The notes below the pieces were generated by a model that saw nothing but the letters and a program-made list of their open reading frames with translations, ran no database searches and was not told the DNA's origin. This document shows, piece after piece, positions 24,112-33,965 of a DNA stretch of 64,000 bases. Origin of the DNA: Halictus rubicundus (Eukaryota; Arthropoda; Insecta; Hymenoptera; Halictidae); the NCBI RefSeq assembly GCF_050948215.1, contig NC_135149.1, positions 12,009,001 through 12,073,000 of the forward strand. Direction: 5' to 3'. A program made the translations under genes and the position numbers. Numbering within the stretch: position 1 is the first letter of the stretch; each line of letters begins with the position of its first letter.

Positions 24112-24972
24112 TATGTTTAGAAAGAAGAGACCGTGTGATTCGTTTCGTTTTTACGCCCATTTGTTTCAGTTCCTTCTGTTCGTTCGAACGTAAGTATCTT
24201 TTCTCGATGTATTCCCGAGGACCGTGGATTGTTGTCATCGGGAATAGATTGGTTTTTCTCTGTGTCTCGTTATGATTTCTCGAAACTTGTTGTTTTCAAA
24301 ATTCGTGGGAAAATTCAAACGAACCGTGCCCGCCGTACGTCAAACCGCAGGAAACCAATCAGGGATCCACCGAACTTTGCAAGCTTCGGTCAAAGTACAA
24401 AATTACCCGTGTAACTAGATTTTATATAATTAGAGCGCCTGCCGAAGACACGAAAAATTCTCGGTGTCCCGGTTCGATTCGAACGAAAGGAAAAGAGGAG
24501 AACGATGAAAAATGAGCGCGGCTGCCTCAAGGATTCTTCGCAAGATGCTGGTTGGAAGAGGAGAAAGATATACGTTTCCAGCGAGGATGCGTGTATTGGA
24601 CTGGCGATAAATCGATGTCAAGGGTCGCGTTCACGTTCGAACGATCTATTCGCGATCCACGATCGCTGGACTTGCTGATTTTATGCAGTAACGCACGATC
24701 AAATCTCTTATTTCTTCGTGTAACGATAGAGAAACTTCTTGTTACACGAAATCAATTTTAGCATCTATCTTCAAAAATATAAATTGGCAGACTTATAGTT
24801 TCTCTACAAACAGAATCTTGTTTAAGTTTGTCCGACATAGTTGCATAACTAGTTGCGAATGGTCAGGAAGTTGAATATTTGAAGCTTGATCGTGTTATTG
24901 GAACGGCCAAAATGAAATCTCACCGTTTACACCGCAGAGGAGAACAACGCATTTAAAGTGAAGAGAAAGGGA

Positions 24973-25152
24973 TCTAGAATTCTCTACATATGTCGCCAAG
25001 GCCTGGATGATAAACGTCGCGAAATTATACCCACTACCGCGGGGTATACCCCGTGAGGGGCCATGGGTATAACACGGCTCGGGTATGTCTTCTAGGTGAT
25101 ACATGACGCTGGCAAGACCCGTGTTGTTGACATATATCGAGAATTCACTGTA
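24973..25152. mobile_element. Pogo-like non-autonomous element, copy C
   Basis: The right end CGAGAATTCACTGTA is intact; the left end is eroded (AATTCTCTACATATGTCGCC). Internal landmarks are CCAAGGCCTGGATGATAAAC, the 14-bp palindrome CGGGGTATACCCCG (25040-25053) and GGCAAGACCCGTGTTGTTGA. The same landmarks recur at 26204, 43199 (inverted), 48651 and 51083. Confidence 0.75.
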
Positions 25153-25703
25153 CTGGGATCTCTCGCGACTCCAACAAAATTTCTGTACACTATCTTTCCG
25201 CTACCGTACTGTAAAATAATTGCAAATATTTCCTTAACTACTTCACAACATTTGGTTTAGGTAGCCTGAAATTACCTGAAGGTATCCGAGAAAATGTGTA
25301 CAGAATTTTAGAGTGATCCCGGTATAATTGAAACATTTGTGTCAACTTCTCCCTTGACTTTAAAAACCATAAAATAATGGTATGCAATTTCAGCGAGAAA
25401 TTCATCCGGTAGGTAAAGTGTCGACTGAACGAAGCGAAGTTTGTCTTCAAGGCTTGAAACGAGTGACGAGACTTCCCGGGTCGATTTAATACCGCGATCA
25501 TCGGCGACGAACGTGACCAATGGCGGTCCATCGACGTTTATTATTTAGCGAGGCCCCGGCCGTGTCCACGAATAATGAATCGGACAGGAAATTGCCTCTG
25601 ATCGGCTCGAGAGCGTGAAACCGAGGCGTCCGCGCACGCGTTTCAACCGCGAGAGGGAGAGAAAAATAAAAACGGGTTCGGGAGGGTAGCACAAAGAGAG
25701 AAA

Positions 25704-25708
25704 GTGCG

Positions 25709-25784
<76 letters not shown>
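25704..25784. repeat. (CG)n next to (AG)n
   Basis: About 20 bases of alternating CG adjoin about 60 bases of alternating AG. The first is a Z-DNA-forming type and the second a triplex-forming type. Confidence 0.95.
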
Positions 25785-25785
<1 letters not shown>

Positions 25786-26203
25786 AGAGGCAGTTCTAGC
25801 CGGCCAGACTCCTTGTGTAACGTGAATGTTAATCGCGTTCGATATGCGTGTCCACTTGATCGTGAGATTAACCGCGACGACCGTGGAGGATAGGCGAGAA
25901 CGATCGTAAAACCGAGGTGGATCGCGGCACGACGGCGTAAATTATACCCTGTGTTCTTTACTGCCGTTATTTCGTTATCGCCGTCGTTACAGAAAACACA
26001 CGGAACGTATCGGCCGACTATTAGGACGATTGCGCCACAGGAATTCCATCGGGCGAAGTTTATAATGTTTATTCGGAACTTGGAACACAGTGGCTCCGAA
26101 GAGTATTCGAGCACAGTTTCCGATAAGCACGGATTTATTTGGGAGGAGCCTTTCATGATCCATTCGTACAATTTTATTCTCGAAATGCTTTCAGTTGACG
26201 CAA

Positions 26204-26540
26204 TACAGTGAATTCGCGATATATGTCGCCGAGTTCTGGATGATAAATGTCGCGTAATTAGCCCTGCTACCGCGGAGTATACCCCGTCAGGGGCCAAGAA
26301 ACTTGGGAGACCTCGGTCGCCGAGGAGTGTAACATAATACAAAGAATAGTTAGGATCTCGTCTACGGCATTTGCCGCTGTGACTTTGACTAATAAAATAT
26401 AGGACGAATGTATATACACTCCCCGGCAGCGAGCATCGCCGTCCTTTTCTACGTTCGGCGCGGATCAAAGAATAGGCGAATCCTGGAGAATAAACGACAT
26501 GAAGACCCGTGTTGATGACATATATCGCGAATTCACTGTA
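26204..26540. mobile_element. Pogo-like non-autonomous element, copy D (mosaic, longest)
   Basis: TACAGTGAATTCGCGATATA at the left and TATATCGCGAATTCACTGTA at the right are perfect 20-base inverted ends including the TA target. At 337 bp it is the longest copy. It contains the GATGATAAATGTCGCG and ACCGCGG modules of the small copies, plus GGTCGCCGAGGAGTGTAA and a CTACGTTCGGCGCGGATCAA segment also present, inverted, in the 60.9-kb copy. No coding capacity. Confidence 0.85.
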
Positions 26541-26596
26541 CTGCAAATTGAAACGCGTGTAGAGACATTGAAACATTTTTATCGTAACTGAATCTT

Positions 26597-26787
26597 CGAA
26601 GATTGAAGTCTCCTATTTACAACGAATCCTTAAAAATTTATAAATGATTTTTTTTTTAGTCATTTTATCAAGCTTTGAATAAAAGGTGTACCACCAACTT
26701 TGGAGAAATGTAAGGGGTTTATAATAAAAAAAAAAATCGTTTATCAATTTTTAAGCAGTCGTTGGAAAGAGGAAGCTTCAATCTTCG
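26597..26787. mobile_element. Hairpin MITE, copy 1
   Basis: Arms 26597-26647 and 26737-26787 (51 bp each) are inverted copies with 43 of 51 matches, starting CGAAGATTGAAG. The arm sequence closely matches the right arm of the element at 62530-62743 (shared TTTACAACGA and CCTTAAAA), so this is a dispersed family. No target duplication was found. Confidence 0.6.
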
Positions 26788-27597
26788 GGTAAGATTGCGA
26801 AATTTTTCAACGTTCCTAGGGGCGATTTAATTTTCAGTATTATCCGCGAGAAATCGTGTTTTCAGTTTCCTGGTGTATCGTGCAACTGACACTCGCCAAA
26901 TAGTGCACAACTATTTTAGTAGTAGAGGCTTCAATCTTTTTTCGAAATTATAACAGTTTAAATATGAACAATTTCTCAGGAGAATCGTAAGGTCGGTGTT
27001 CAAATAATTTTTTGTAATTACTGTAATTTCGAACAATAAATTCGCGATTTCCTGATCGACGCAGTATCGAAATTATTTTACGCGACACACTTCGTTTTCT
27101 AATTGTGACTTTTCAATTACTGGTACTATTATCGTAAAACTGGAATTCCATTATAAATATGGGAATGGTTTTCTTTCGCAGGATGGAGCATGGAATAATT
27201 TCACATCGGGAAAGTAATATGGGATTTCCTGTCGCCGGCACTTTATTCTCTATAATCGGTTCTCTAATCTTTTCTAGTCGGGTTTCAATTAAAACAGGAA
27301 CATCGAGGACATGAAATTCCATCGTGTGCAATGGCCGAGCAATTTTTCTCTTTTTTTGTCGGAGTTATTTTATTGAAATAATTGTTGAATCGACGGAGAT
27401 TTACTCACGGACCGATGACTGCAACGGAGGACATTTTACGATATATTATAATCGTTTCTCTAAATCGAATTTTCATTTATAAAACATTAACTTTGCCTTT
27501 GTCAACTCTGTAAAAATCGGGAAAATCGTGATGGTGGTTAGCGAGTCTCCATGCAATTTGCAATCGTATGAGATGACAAAACAGATTTTTCGGAAGA

Positions 27598-27800
27598 ATT
27601 ACAATTAGAAGCAAAGGTCTGCTGTCGGGTAAAATAAATTTGTATACTTCTCAGGACGAAAAATTCCGAATAAACGCGAATCTCTGCTGTTTGGTGAAAT
27701 AAATTTGTGTAATTCGGTAAGAAAAATTCCAAATTGAAGCGAGGCTGTGCTTTTAGGTGAAATTAATTCGGTACATTTCATCAAGAAAAATTCCAATTAA
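27598..27800. repeat. 64-bp diverged tandem repeat
   Basis: The phrase GAAAAATTCC recurs with a 63-65-bp period (units beginning near 27598, 27663, 27726 and 27790), with shared TGAAATAAATTTGT. About three diverged copies; non-coding. Confidence 0.65.
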
Positions 27801-28413
27801 AGTCGGGAGGTCTGGTTTCGCGATCGACCCAAACAGAGCACGAGCGTTAAAGCTCAGCCAGGATCAGCAAATTCACGGTTCGGGATCGTGGAACCGCCGC
27901 TTTTGCGAGAAAAGCTCCGCTTTAATACGGGTGCGCGCGACGTTTCCATCGATTTCGACGCCGCGTATTTCACGGCAGAGCGCGAGAGCAAGTATTTCCT
28001 CCGCAGGAAACGAATCATCCCGAATCGTCTGCGCGTCGCCTCGCGGCGAGATGAAACGTCTGTCGACTGGCGGCAGTAATTTTTTTCCACGGAACGCATT
28101 GGCGTGTTTAGAAAACGTTTCTCTCTCTCTCTCTCCTATTCTCGAGAGATTCTCTCTCTTTCTCTTTCGTTAACGTAACGAGCCGTTCGTTCTAACGAAG
28201 CCGTGACGCGCGCTTTCATCAGGATCGCGCGACGCAGGCCTTTTATTATCGGACTTTCCTCTCGAGAGATTCAGGAGCAGTTGCGTTGCATTGCGTTGCT
28301 CGGTGCCTTCTTGCTGCCTGTTTGTACGCAAACTGCACCAGGAATTCGTCCATAAGCTCGTTCCATAGATCCAGCTGTGTCCCCGTTGCCGGCAATTTTT
28401 TCCCCAGCCTGAA

Positions 28414-28736
28414 TTAACACTAAACGTGCTAGCAAAACTGTAAAAATTACTCGATTTAATTGACTTAGACTTCTATCAATTTTTATAACGATATGCACGG
28501 AGAAATTTACTCGATAATTTTCAGTAGAAGCAGCCTTGTGATTGCAGTAAACGTGCCACTGAAAGTGGTACTGTAAAAATTACGAGATTTAATTGACGGG
28601 TTTTTTAAAAATAATTTTTATAATAATGTGGATGGAGAAGTTGATTAGATAATTTTGCAGTGGAAATTTCATCGTTGTAATTTCAATAATTGTGGAATTC
28701 GAAGTGTGAAACTGGCGGCGGTACGTTTAGTGTTAA
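28414..28736. mobile_element. piggyBac-like MITE with TTAA target duplication
   Basis: TTAA at 28414-28417 is followed by CACTAAACGTGC. At the other end GTACGTTTAGTG is followed by TTAA at 28733-28736. Inverted ends of about 12 bp directly flanked by TTAA on both sides are the signature of piggyBac-type insertion. Inside, a diverged direct repeat (CTGTAAAAATTACTCGATTT and CTGTAAAAATTACGAGATTT) spans about 130 bp. No transposase. Family assignment is inference from the TTAA. Confidence 0.7.
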
Positions 28737-31294
28737 GAGTTGCTTGGCGAAGCGAACAAAGGGGTAGAAATTATTCGACTCGAAATAGTAAACTCTCAAT
28801 ACAGCATTTTCTTATGGAAGTATGCACATTATTACTTAAGCGGTTATTGCGTTAATCCTCGTACGATCCTCGGGTAAAAATGCATTCGTTATTTGTTTCA
28901 ACTATGAGACGAAAAGTGAAACACAATTTGTCCAATTAAATTGTACAACAGAATCAGACAATGAAAGAATACTTTGTGCAGCTGTTGCTGAGGAGAATAC
29001 GAGGGTTAATGCTGGAACTATCGAGCACTAAAAATAATAGGGTTTCCGAAAGCTATAATAAAAATCGCGTGTCTATATCATTGTTTATTATGATACGGAC
29101 GCAGGAGAATGAATTTGTCCAATGATTGTCTACAAAGGTACCTTGACAGAGTCTTATAATTTGTACACCTTTGGAGACTCGTTTTCAATTCAGAACAATT
29201 CCACGTTGAAAATTGTCCTTAGAAGGGTTAGTAATTGTGCTACTACTACTCAGTGTCGCCAGATGAGGGGAGGGAACACGAATTGAGGGGAAAAAGTTAC
29301 CCTCTCTCTGCCAGTACCGGAGTATGCACAACAGAGACGGAACTCTGTGGGGAATAGCGCGGTAGAAAGGGAAATTAGAGTGGAGGAACAAGTCTCGGTC
29401 TGGCGACACTGCTCTTACTAGCGGGGACGAATAGTGAAATATTCGGGATTTGATTTGGATAAACTCGAAAGTATTCGAAGCCAGGACGAATCAAGTACAT
29501 CAGGCGATTACAGTTCCTATTTTGCTCGGTGCAAACTTAATGTAAGGCACTACCGTGTAATGTAAATGGGAGTAAGAGAAAGAATTCTATCTGATTAAGC
29601 TTTGCCTATACAATAATTAAAAGTCTAGGTTATTATACATATATTGTAAACGAGAATCTATGAGAATCTATGTTAACGAAAATATGTATACAGGTGTGAC
29701 GAGGTTCACTGCGCGACGTTCGCTCGTATTTTATAACTGGATATCACTAATTACGCGAAACAATAGAATATTTTCCTGTGAGTTTTCAACTCTCGAGCCC
29801 TGGATATCGACTCGTTATCTTTTTCAGAAGAGAAAAGAATGACATTTACAGTTACAGGTGTTTATTGAATGTTGATTGACCACTGTGTACGAATTTTTGT
29901 ACTTGCGTTTTGTTAAACATAACCCGGATTTTCGTGTATCCCCATGACATTGTACATACATATGCAAGCTGTAGCGAAATCATAATAAAAAAAAAAGATT
30001 GGAAAAAGATGTTCCATGGTGTTTGATTAATTTCCCATTCATTGCTCATGCATTATTGCTAATAGAATTTTAAGAAGTATTGTGAGCACAGAAGTAAAAA
30101 TTTGTTCACGAATGGTATTTTTGTTCTTCCACTTGATGTTGTTTCTCAATTTTTTTCAACGTGTGGATTCACTTGCTTTAATTTAAATATACCACGTTTG
30201 AAAAGCGAATGCGTACAGCGCTATTCTAGAAAGTGCCTAACCGCTCAAACTGGTGTGTAAATATTATCAACAGACGATTGCTCGCTTTATAAGGTCTCCT
30301 GTTGCGCGTCTGCAGTACCGACAACGCTAAAAATTTGCTGGCGTTCTCGCGCCCTCTATTCAGAAGGGTCGCTGGTGAACTATGTAAGAGGTGAGCACAG
30401 AAAGATAATTTACCGACAGGGACTTTACAGTGTTGACGGTTTTAATAATGCAATGTTGCCATGTGTGCTTGAAGCACAGATTGATCACTGTGTGCCAGAG
30501 AGGATAGGAGAATGCTCACGTCCGGGTTATCGGCGTTCCCGATATAGTGCTGACATCTGCTCAGCCTTAGCATGGCACAGAACCGGGCCGTCTTTCCTGG
30601 AATAAAACCGGGCCACCGACGAGATATATATAAAGACTGCCAGCCTTACGGGAGAATGTGTCGCTCGAAAAATACGGTGATTTCTACTGCCCTCTAGGAT
30701 AGATTTTAGCTGAAGTAAGAAACAGAAGGCCCAACCACAGACGAGGTATAGGAGTAGACCAATCACCATATGGGGTTTCGTGTCTCACGATCTGAAATAC
30801 CGACAGCGTTAACAACAACTAGATTTCTTACGCCCTCTACTCTCACGAACGATAAATCTTGTAACTAGATCGACGAGAACTTTAGCCCATATACCTATGA
30901 TAAACGATGAAGATACGACTCTGAACCCAATACACGACCGTTCACGCACACGGGTGAAAACAGGTGTAAATCTAACCCGGTGAGGACAGCAAACCTAACA
31001 CTAACCTAACACTTGCTCAACAGGGACAAGCTAACCCTTTTTCATTGAATAGAAAGGTATTCAGAAACAAAAACAGCGTGTTTTGATTAATAATTGAAAG
31101 AGAGCTGCCTCGAAGGTGAAGATGGGCCAAGAGTAAACAAGGAGTGCATTGAAGGACCTTCGGCTCATCCCGAGGTAGCCTCAAGTAAATTCAGACACAA
31201 TTCAATTAAATACACAAGTTTTTATTATTAGTACGTCTTAAATTTTATTTTAAAATGTTATCGCAAAGTTATAAATAAGCAGCTATTAGCTCGA
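28737..31294. other. Intergenic, repeat-derived
   Basis: Contains the hAT-like MITE at 29251-29411. Near 30310-30360 and 30790-30840 are two related segments (TACCGACAACGCTAAAAAT / TACCGACAGCGTTAACAAC, each followed by CGCCCTCTA). At 30737-30772 lies an inverted relative of the 38.4-38.6-kb repeats. From about 30900 the sequence begins to resemble the hairpin block that follows. No gene seen. Confidence 0.45.
29251..29411. mobile_element. hAT-like MITE
   Basis: Inverted ends CAGTGTCGCCAGA / TCTGGCGACACTG (the right copy is interrupted by one base change near its start) bound a 161-bp non-coding element. The 8-bp flanks CTACTACT and CTCTTACT agree at 6 of 8 positions, consistent with a decayed hAT-type 8-bp target duplication. 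CAGTG ends fit hAT. Superfamily is inference. Confidence 0.6.
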
Positions 31295-32280
31295 TATTAT
31301 TCGCTATTTGTAAGATTACTAGAAGTTCTTACAAATAGAGAATAATACCGATTGCCCGGGTCTCACCACGAGGAGGTTGCTGCACAAGAGACCCGAAAGG
31401 AAGCCAGAAGGAATTCAATACGCTTCCTTCTGACTCCCTTTCTTACAACGACGCTTTCGAGTCTTAGAAACTAAATTTCGCAGAGTATGTCGAGTAATTA
31501 TTGCGGAGAAACAGGTGTGAGTCGGAGAAGAAGTCTCCGATTCACGGGAGATTAAAAACGAATCAGGCAGAAGGCTCTGATTCTTCCAAAGAGAGAAACA
31601 AAACCGAACCAGAGCAGAAGGCTCTGGATCGAGGGTGACGCGACGCGTACAATGCTTGCAGCCCAACTCCAGCCAGCATCGATACCCGACGTGTCCTCAC
31701 GAAGAGCGATGGTCGAGAGAAGCGTTCAAACGATACCCTAAGTTTCCCCCACCCACCTGTCGCCAGGCAACGACTAGCGTTGAGGCGACTCGGGTGGACT
31801 TACGGCAGGGAGGATTTTACACGAGTGAACAGGTCTCTCGAACATCCCTCTCAATGGATCCACGCCGAGCACCGGTACCAACCGGTCTGGTACATACAAG
31901 CAAGGTCCGACACAGCATAAGGCTGTGTCGGAATCAAAAATCGAACCGAGCAAAGTGAAGTTACGGCAATAATTACTCGACATTTATACAATACTAATAA
32001 ACAAGCTTAATAACTAACGCACGCACTCGAATCGAGCAATTATTGTGAGCCAAAAAAACTAAATCTGACAAGTCTCTGAACAATTCCAGAGAAAATAAAA
32101 ATGGAGCAGAAGGCTCAGATTTACGAGAAAGAAAAATGAAAGAAGCGAACCAGAGTAGTCGCCTCTGGTTCGAGGGTGACGCTACCAACTGGGCACAGCA
32201 GAAGGCTGTGACCCAAATCAACAAGCGAAACTAACAAAGTGAATCTAACACAATAATTGCTCGAGAACTAATACGAACTT
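31295..32280. repeat. Hairpin-dense block with constant AGAAG loops
   Basis: Non-coding DNA packed with perfect short inverted repeats. A 21-bp near-perfect stem opens it (31295-31315 with 31327-31347). CAGAAGGAA/TTCCTTCTG follows near 31400-31430. Then come hairpins with different stems but the same five-base loop AGAAG: TCGGAGA stem at 31522-31540, GAATCAG-GC at 31560-31583, CCAGAGC at 31609-31627, GAGC at 32104-32116, CACAGC at 32194-32210. A 10-bp stem CCGACACAGC at 31907-31931 has loop ATAAG. GAACCAGAG at 32147-32171 and GTACCA near 31874-31892 use other loops. A nested stem GTCGCC/CAACG lies near 31760-31786. No family recognised. Confidence 0.7.
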
Positions 32281-32284
32281 ATAA

Positions 32285-32560
32285 ATACTGTGAAGTCTTC
32301 TTACTATTCGTTGTCTTCGTTCGACGATGATCATGCTGAACTGTTGTGATTTAACTGAAACAGACTAATAATAATTAGACACAAAATGGAGGAACACAGA
32401 AGTAATCGAAGAAGAAACGAGTCTTCGTACGATGCGTTGTCTTCGTTCGATGATAAATTTCTGCAACTGTTGTACTCAATCTGAAACAGATTAGTCATGA
32501 TTAGACACAAAACAATTGAGGAACAACGAAGTATCAGAAGACGATGAAATAAAGACAAAA
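32285..32560. repeat. Two diverged direct repeats of about 130 bp
   Basis: GTTGTCTTCGTTCGACGATG (about 32318) and GTTGTCTTCGTTCGATGATA (about 32439) begin two copies. Both continue through AACTGTTGT, CTGAAACAGA and AATTAGACACAAAA to GAGGAACA. They lie between the AGAAG-loop hairpins and the 72-bp repeats and belong to the same block. Confidence 0.7.
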
Positions 32561-32566
32561 CGATGA

Positions 32567-32806
32567 CCCCGTACACGAGTACGGCCTACCTAATATGCAC
32601 ACGAGTGCAAATCTACCAGCTCACGAGAGCCAAACTAACCCCGTACACGAGTACGGCCTACCTAATATGCACACGAGTGCAAATCTACCAGCTCACGAGA
32701 GCCAAACTAACCCCGTACACGAGTACGGCCTACCTAACATGCACAAGAGTGCAAATCTAACGGCTCACGAGAGCCAAACCAACCCCGTACACAAGTACGG
32801 CCTAAC
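32567..32806. repeat. 72-bp tandem repeat, each unit three ACGA-loop hairpins
   Basis: Units start at 32567, 32639, 32711 and 32783 (the last partial). Each full unit holds three short hairpins with the same four-base loop: CCGTAC-ACGA-GTACGG, TGCAC-ACGA-GTGCA and GCTC-ACGA-GAGC. Unit 3 changes one flanking base so that the third stem lengthens to GGCTC/GAGCC. Late units show loop variants AAGA and ACAA. The frame is open across it only because 72 is a multiple of three. Confidence 0.85.
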
Positions 32807-32822
32807 CGACAAGAAACTAAGA

Positions 32823-32849
32823 GTAGATGAAGTTAGAACTTCAATCTAC
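32823..32849. other. Isolated stem-loop between repeat arrays
   Basis: GTAGATGAAGTT and AACTTCAATCTAC pair with one bulged base around the dinucleotide AG. It is followed at 32855 by GGCGC-TTCGGG-GCGCC. Confidence 0.6.
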
Positions 32850-32869
32850 TGAGGTGGCGCTTCGGGGCG

Positions 32870-33602
32870 CCCCGGGTTCGCCAATACCCGTACTCACCCA
32901 CAGCAGTGAGTCCCTGAGGGACCTCCGTTCGGAGGAATACAAATTTAAAACCAGATATATAAATTTTAGAATATGAACTTTTGAAAGTTCAGAAATAAAT
33001 TTGAATTGGAAAGATGAACAATTCCAATCGAAAATAAATCAAACGAAATTGGGACGCAACGACATAAAGGCTAGGGTAGCCCCGGGTTCGCCAATACCCG
33101 TACTCACCCACGGCCCCATCCGTGAGAGAGCCCCCTGAGAGACCTCCGTTCGGAGGAATACCAATTTTAAATCAGATAAATAAATTTTAGAAGAAGAACT
33201 CTTGAAAGTTCAGAAATAATTTTTAATTTGAAAGTTGAACAATTTTAATCAAGAATAAATATAGCGAAATTAGAACGCAACAACCTACAAGCTTGGGTCG
33301 CCCCGGGTTCGCTAATACCCGTACTCACTCACGGCCGCATCCGTGATTGAGCCCATGAGGGACCTCCGTTCGGAGGAATACCAATTTTAAACCATATACA
33401 CAAATTTTACAAGGGGGACTTTTGAAAGTTTAGAAATAAATATTCGATCGGAAAGATGGACAATCCGAATCAAAAATAAATCGAACGAAATTGGGACGCA
33501 ACGACCTACAAGCTCGGGTCGCCCCGAGTTCGTTAATACCCGTACTCACCCACGGGCCCGGCCCGTGAGTGAGCCCCTGAGGGACCTCCGTTCGGAGGAA
33601 TA
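32870..33602. repeat. Tandem repeat of about 220 bp with several hairpins per unit
   Basis: CCCCGGGTTCG (or CCCCGAGTTCG) marks unit starts at 32870, 33080, 33301 and 33522 (periods 210, 221, 221). Each unit contains CCTCC-GTTC-GGAGG (32922, 33143, 33363, 33585), the CGGGT...ACCCG pair after the start, a CAC...GTG stem that is weak in unit 1 but a perfect CACGGGC-CCG-GCCCGTG in unit 4 (33551-33567), and GAACTTT/AAAGTTC-type pairs. Unit 1 TTGGA/TCCAA becomes TCGGA/TCCGA in unit 3, a paired change. Non-coding. Confidence 0.8.
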
Positions 33603-33905
33603 CCAATTTTATGTTAAAAATATAATATTTCAGAGTACGAATTTTATGTAAGAAATATAATATAATTTCAAAATACCAAATTTATTTCAAAAATATAATA
33701 TAATATAATAAAATTTCAAAATACCAATTTTATGTCAAAAATATAATATAATATAACAAAATTTCAACATACCAATTTTATGTCAAAAGTATAATATAAT
33801 ATAATATAATTTCAAAATACCAATTTTATGTCAAAAATATAATATAATATAATAAAATTTCAAAATACCAATTTTATGTCAAAAATATAATATAATGTAA
33901 TTTTA
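33602..33905. repeat. 48-bp AT-rich tandem repeat
   Basis: ACCAATTTTATGTCAAAAAT recurs about every 48 bases, followed by ATAATATAAT runs and AAATTTCAAAAT, for five to six copies. It continues directly from the last 220-bp unit. Confidence 0.85.
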
Positions 33906-33965
33906 AGAAAAGAAACTTGTGAAAAATTCCGAAGCAAATTCGAATTAAAAATACAGAAATAATAA

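Larger units (their letters stand above)
18113..24140 (+). other. Gene-free stretch; possible extended Z1 3' UTR
   Basis: No coding exon. It holds AT-rich unique DNA, a poly-A run (about 18865-18883), CpG-containing segments at 19000-19750 and 22840-23340, degenerate tandem repeats (21540-22075), TA clusters near 22580 and 22720, a CT run (23404-23440) and a pyrimidine-rich tract (about 23800-24000). The right end looks like a transcript end. Whether the DNA between 18.1 and 24.1 kb is transcribed as UTR cannot be told from sequence. Confidence 0.35.
24141..28413. other. Intergenic DNA with small mobile elements
   Basis: Apart from the elements listed separately (24973-25152, 25704-25784, 26204-26540, 26597-26787, 27598-27800) I see only unique AT-rich DNA and a CpG-containing segment at 27830-28270 with no gene. 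The long minus-strand frame at 25545-26576 is caused by the GA repeat and transposon sequence. Confidence 0.5.

Noticed and set aside
24465..24490. tRNA gene suggested by a GGTTCGATTCGAA box
   Set aside because: No A box, acceptor stem or cloverleaf can be formed around it.
25545..26576. 343-codon minus-strand open frame
   Set aside because: Spans the (AG)n run and most of a pogo-like element; composition is low-complexity and nothing recognisable remains outside them.
32567..32806. CRISPR-like array
   Set aside because: Units are head-to-tail with no variable spacers; it is a eukaryotic tandem repeat of hairpins.
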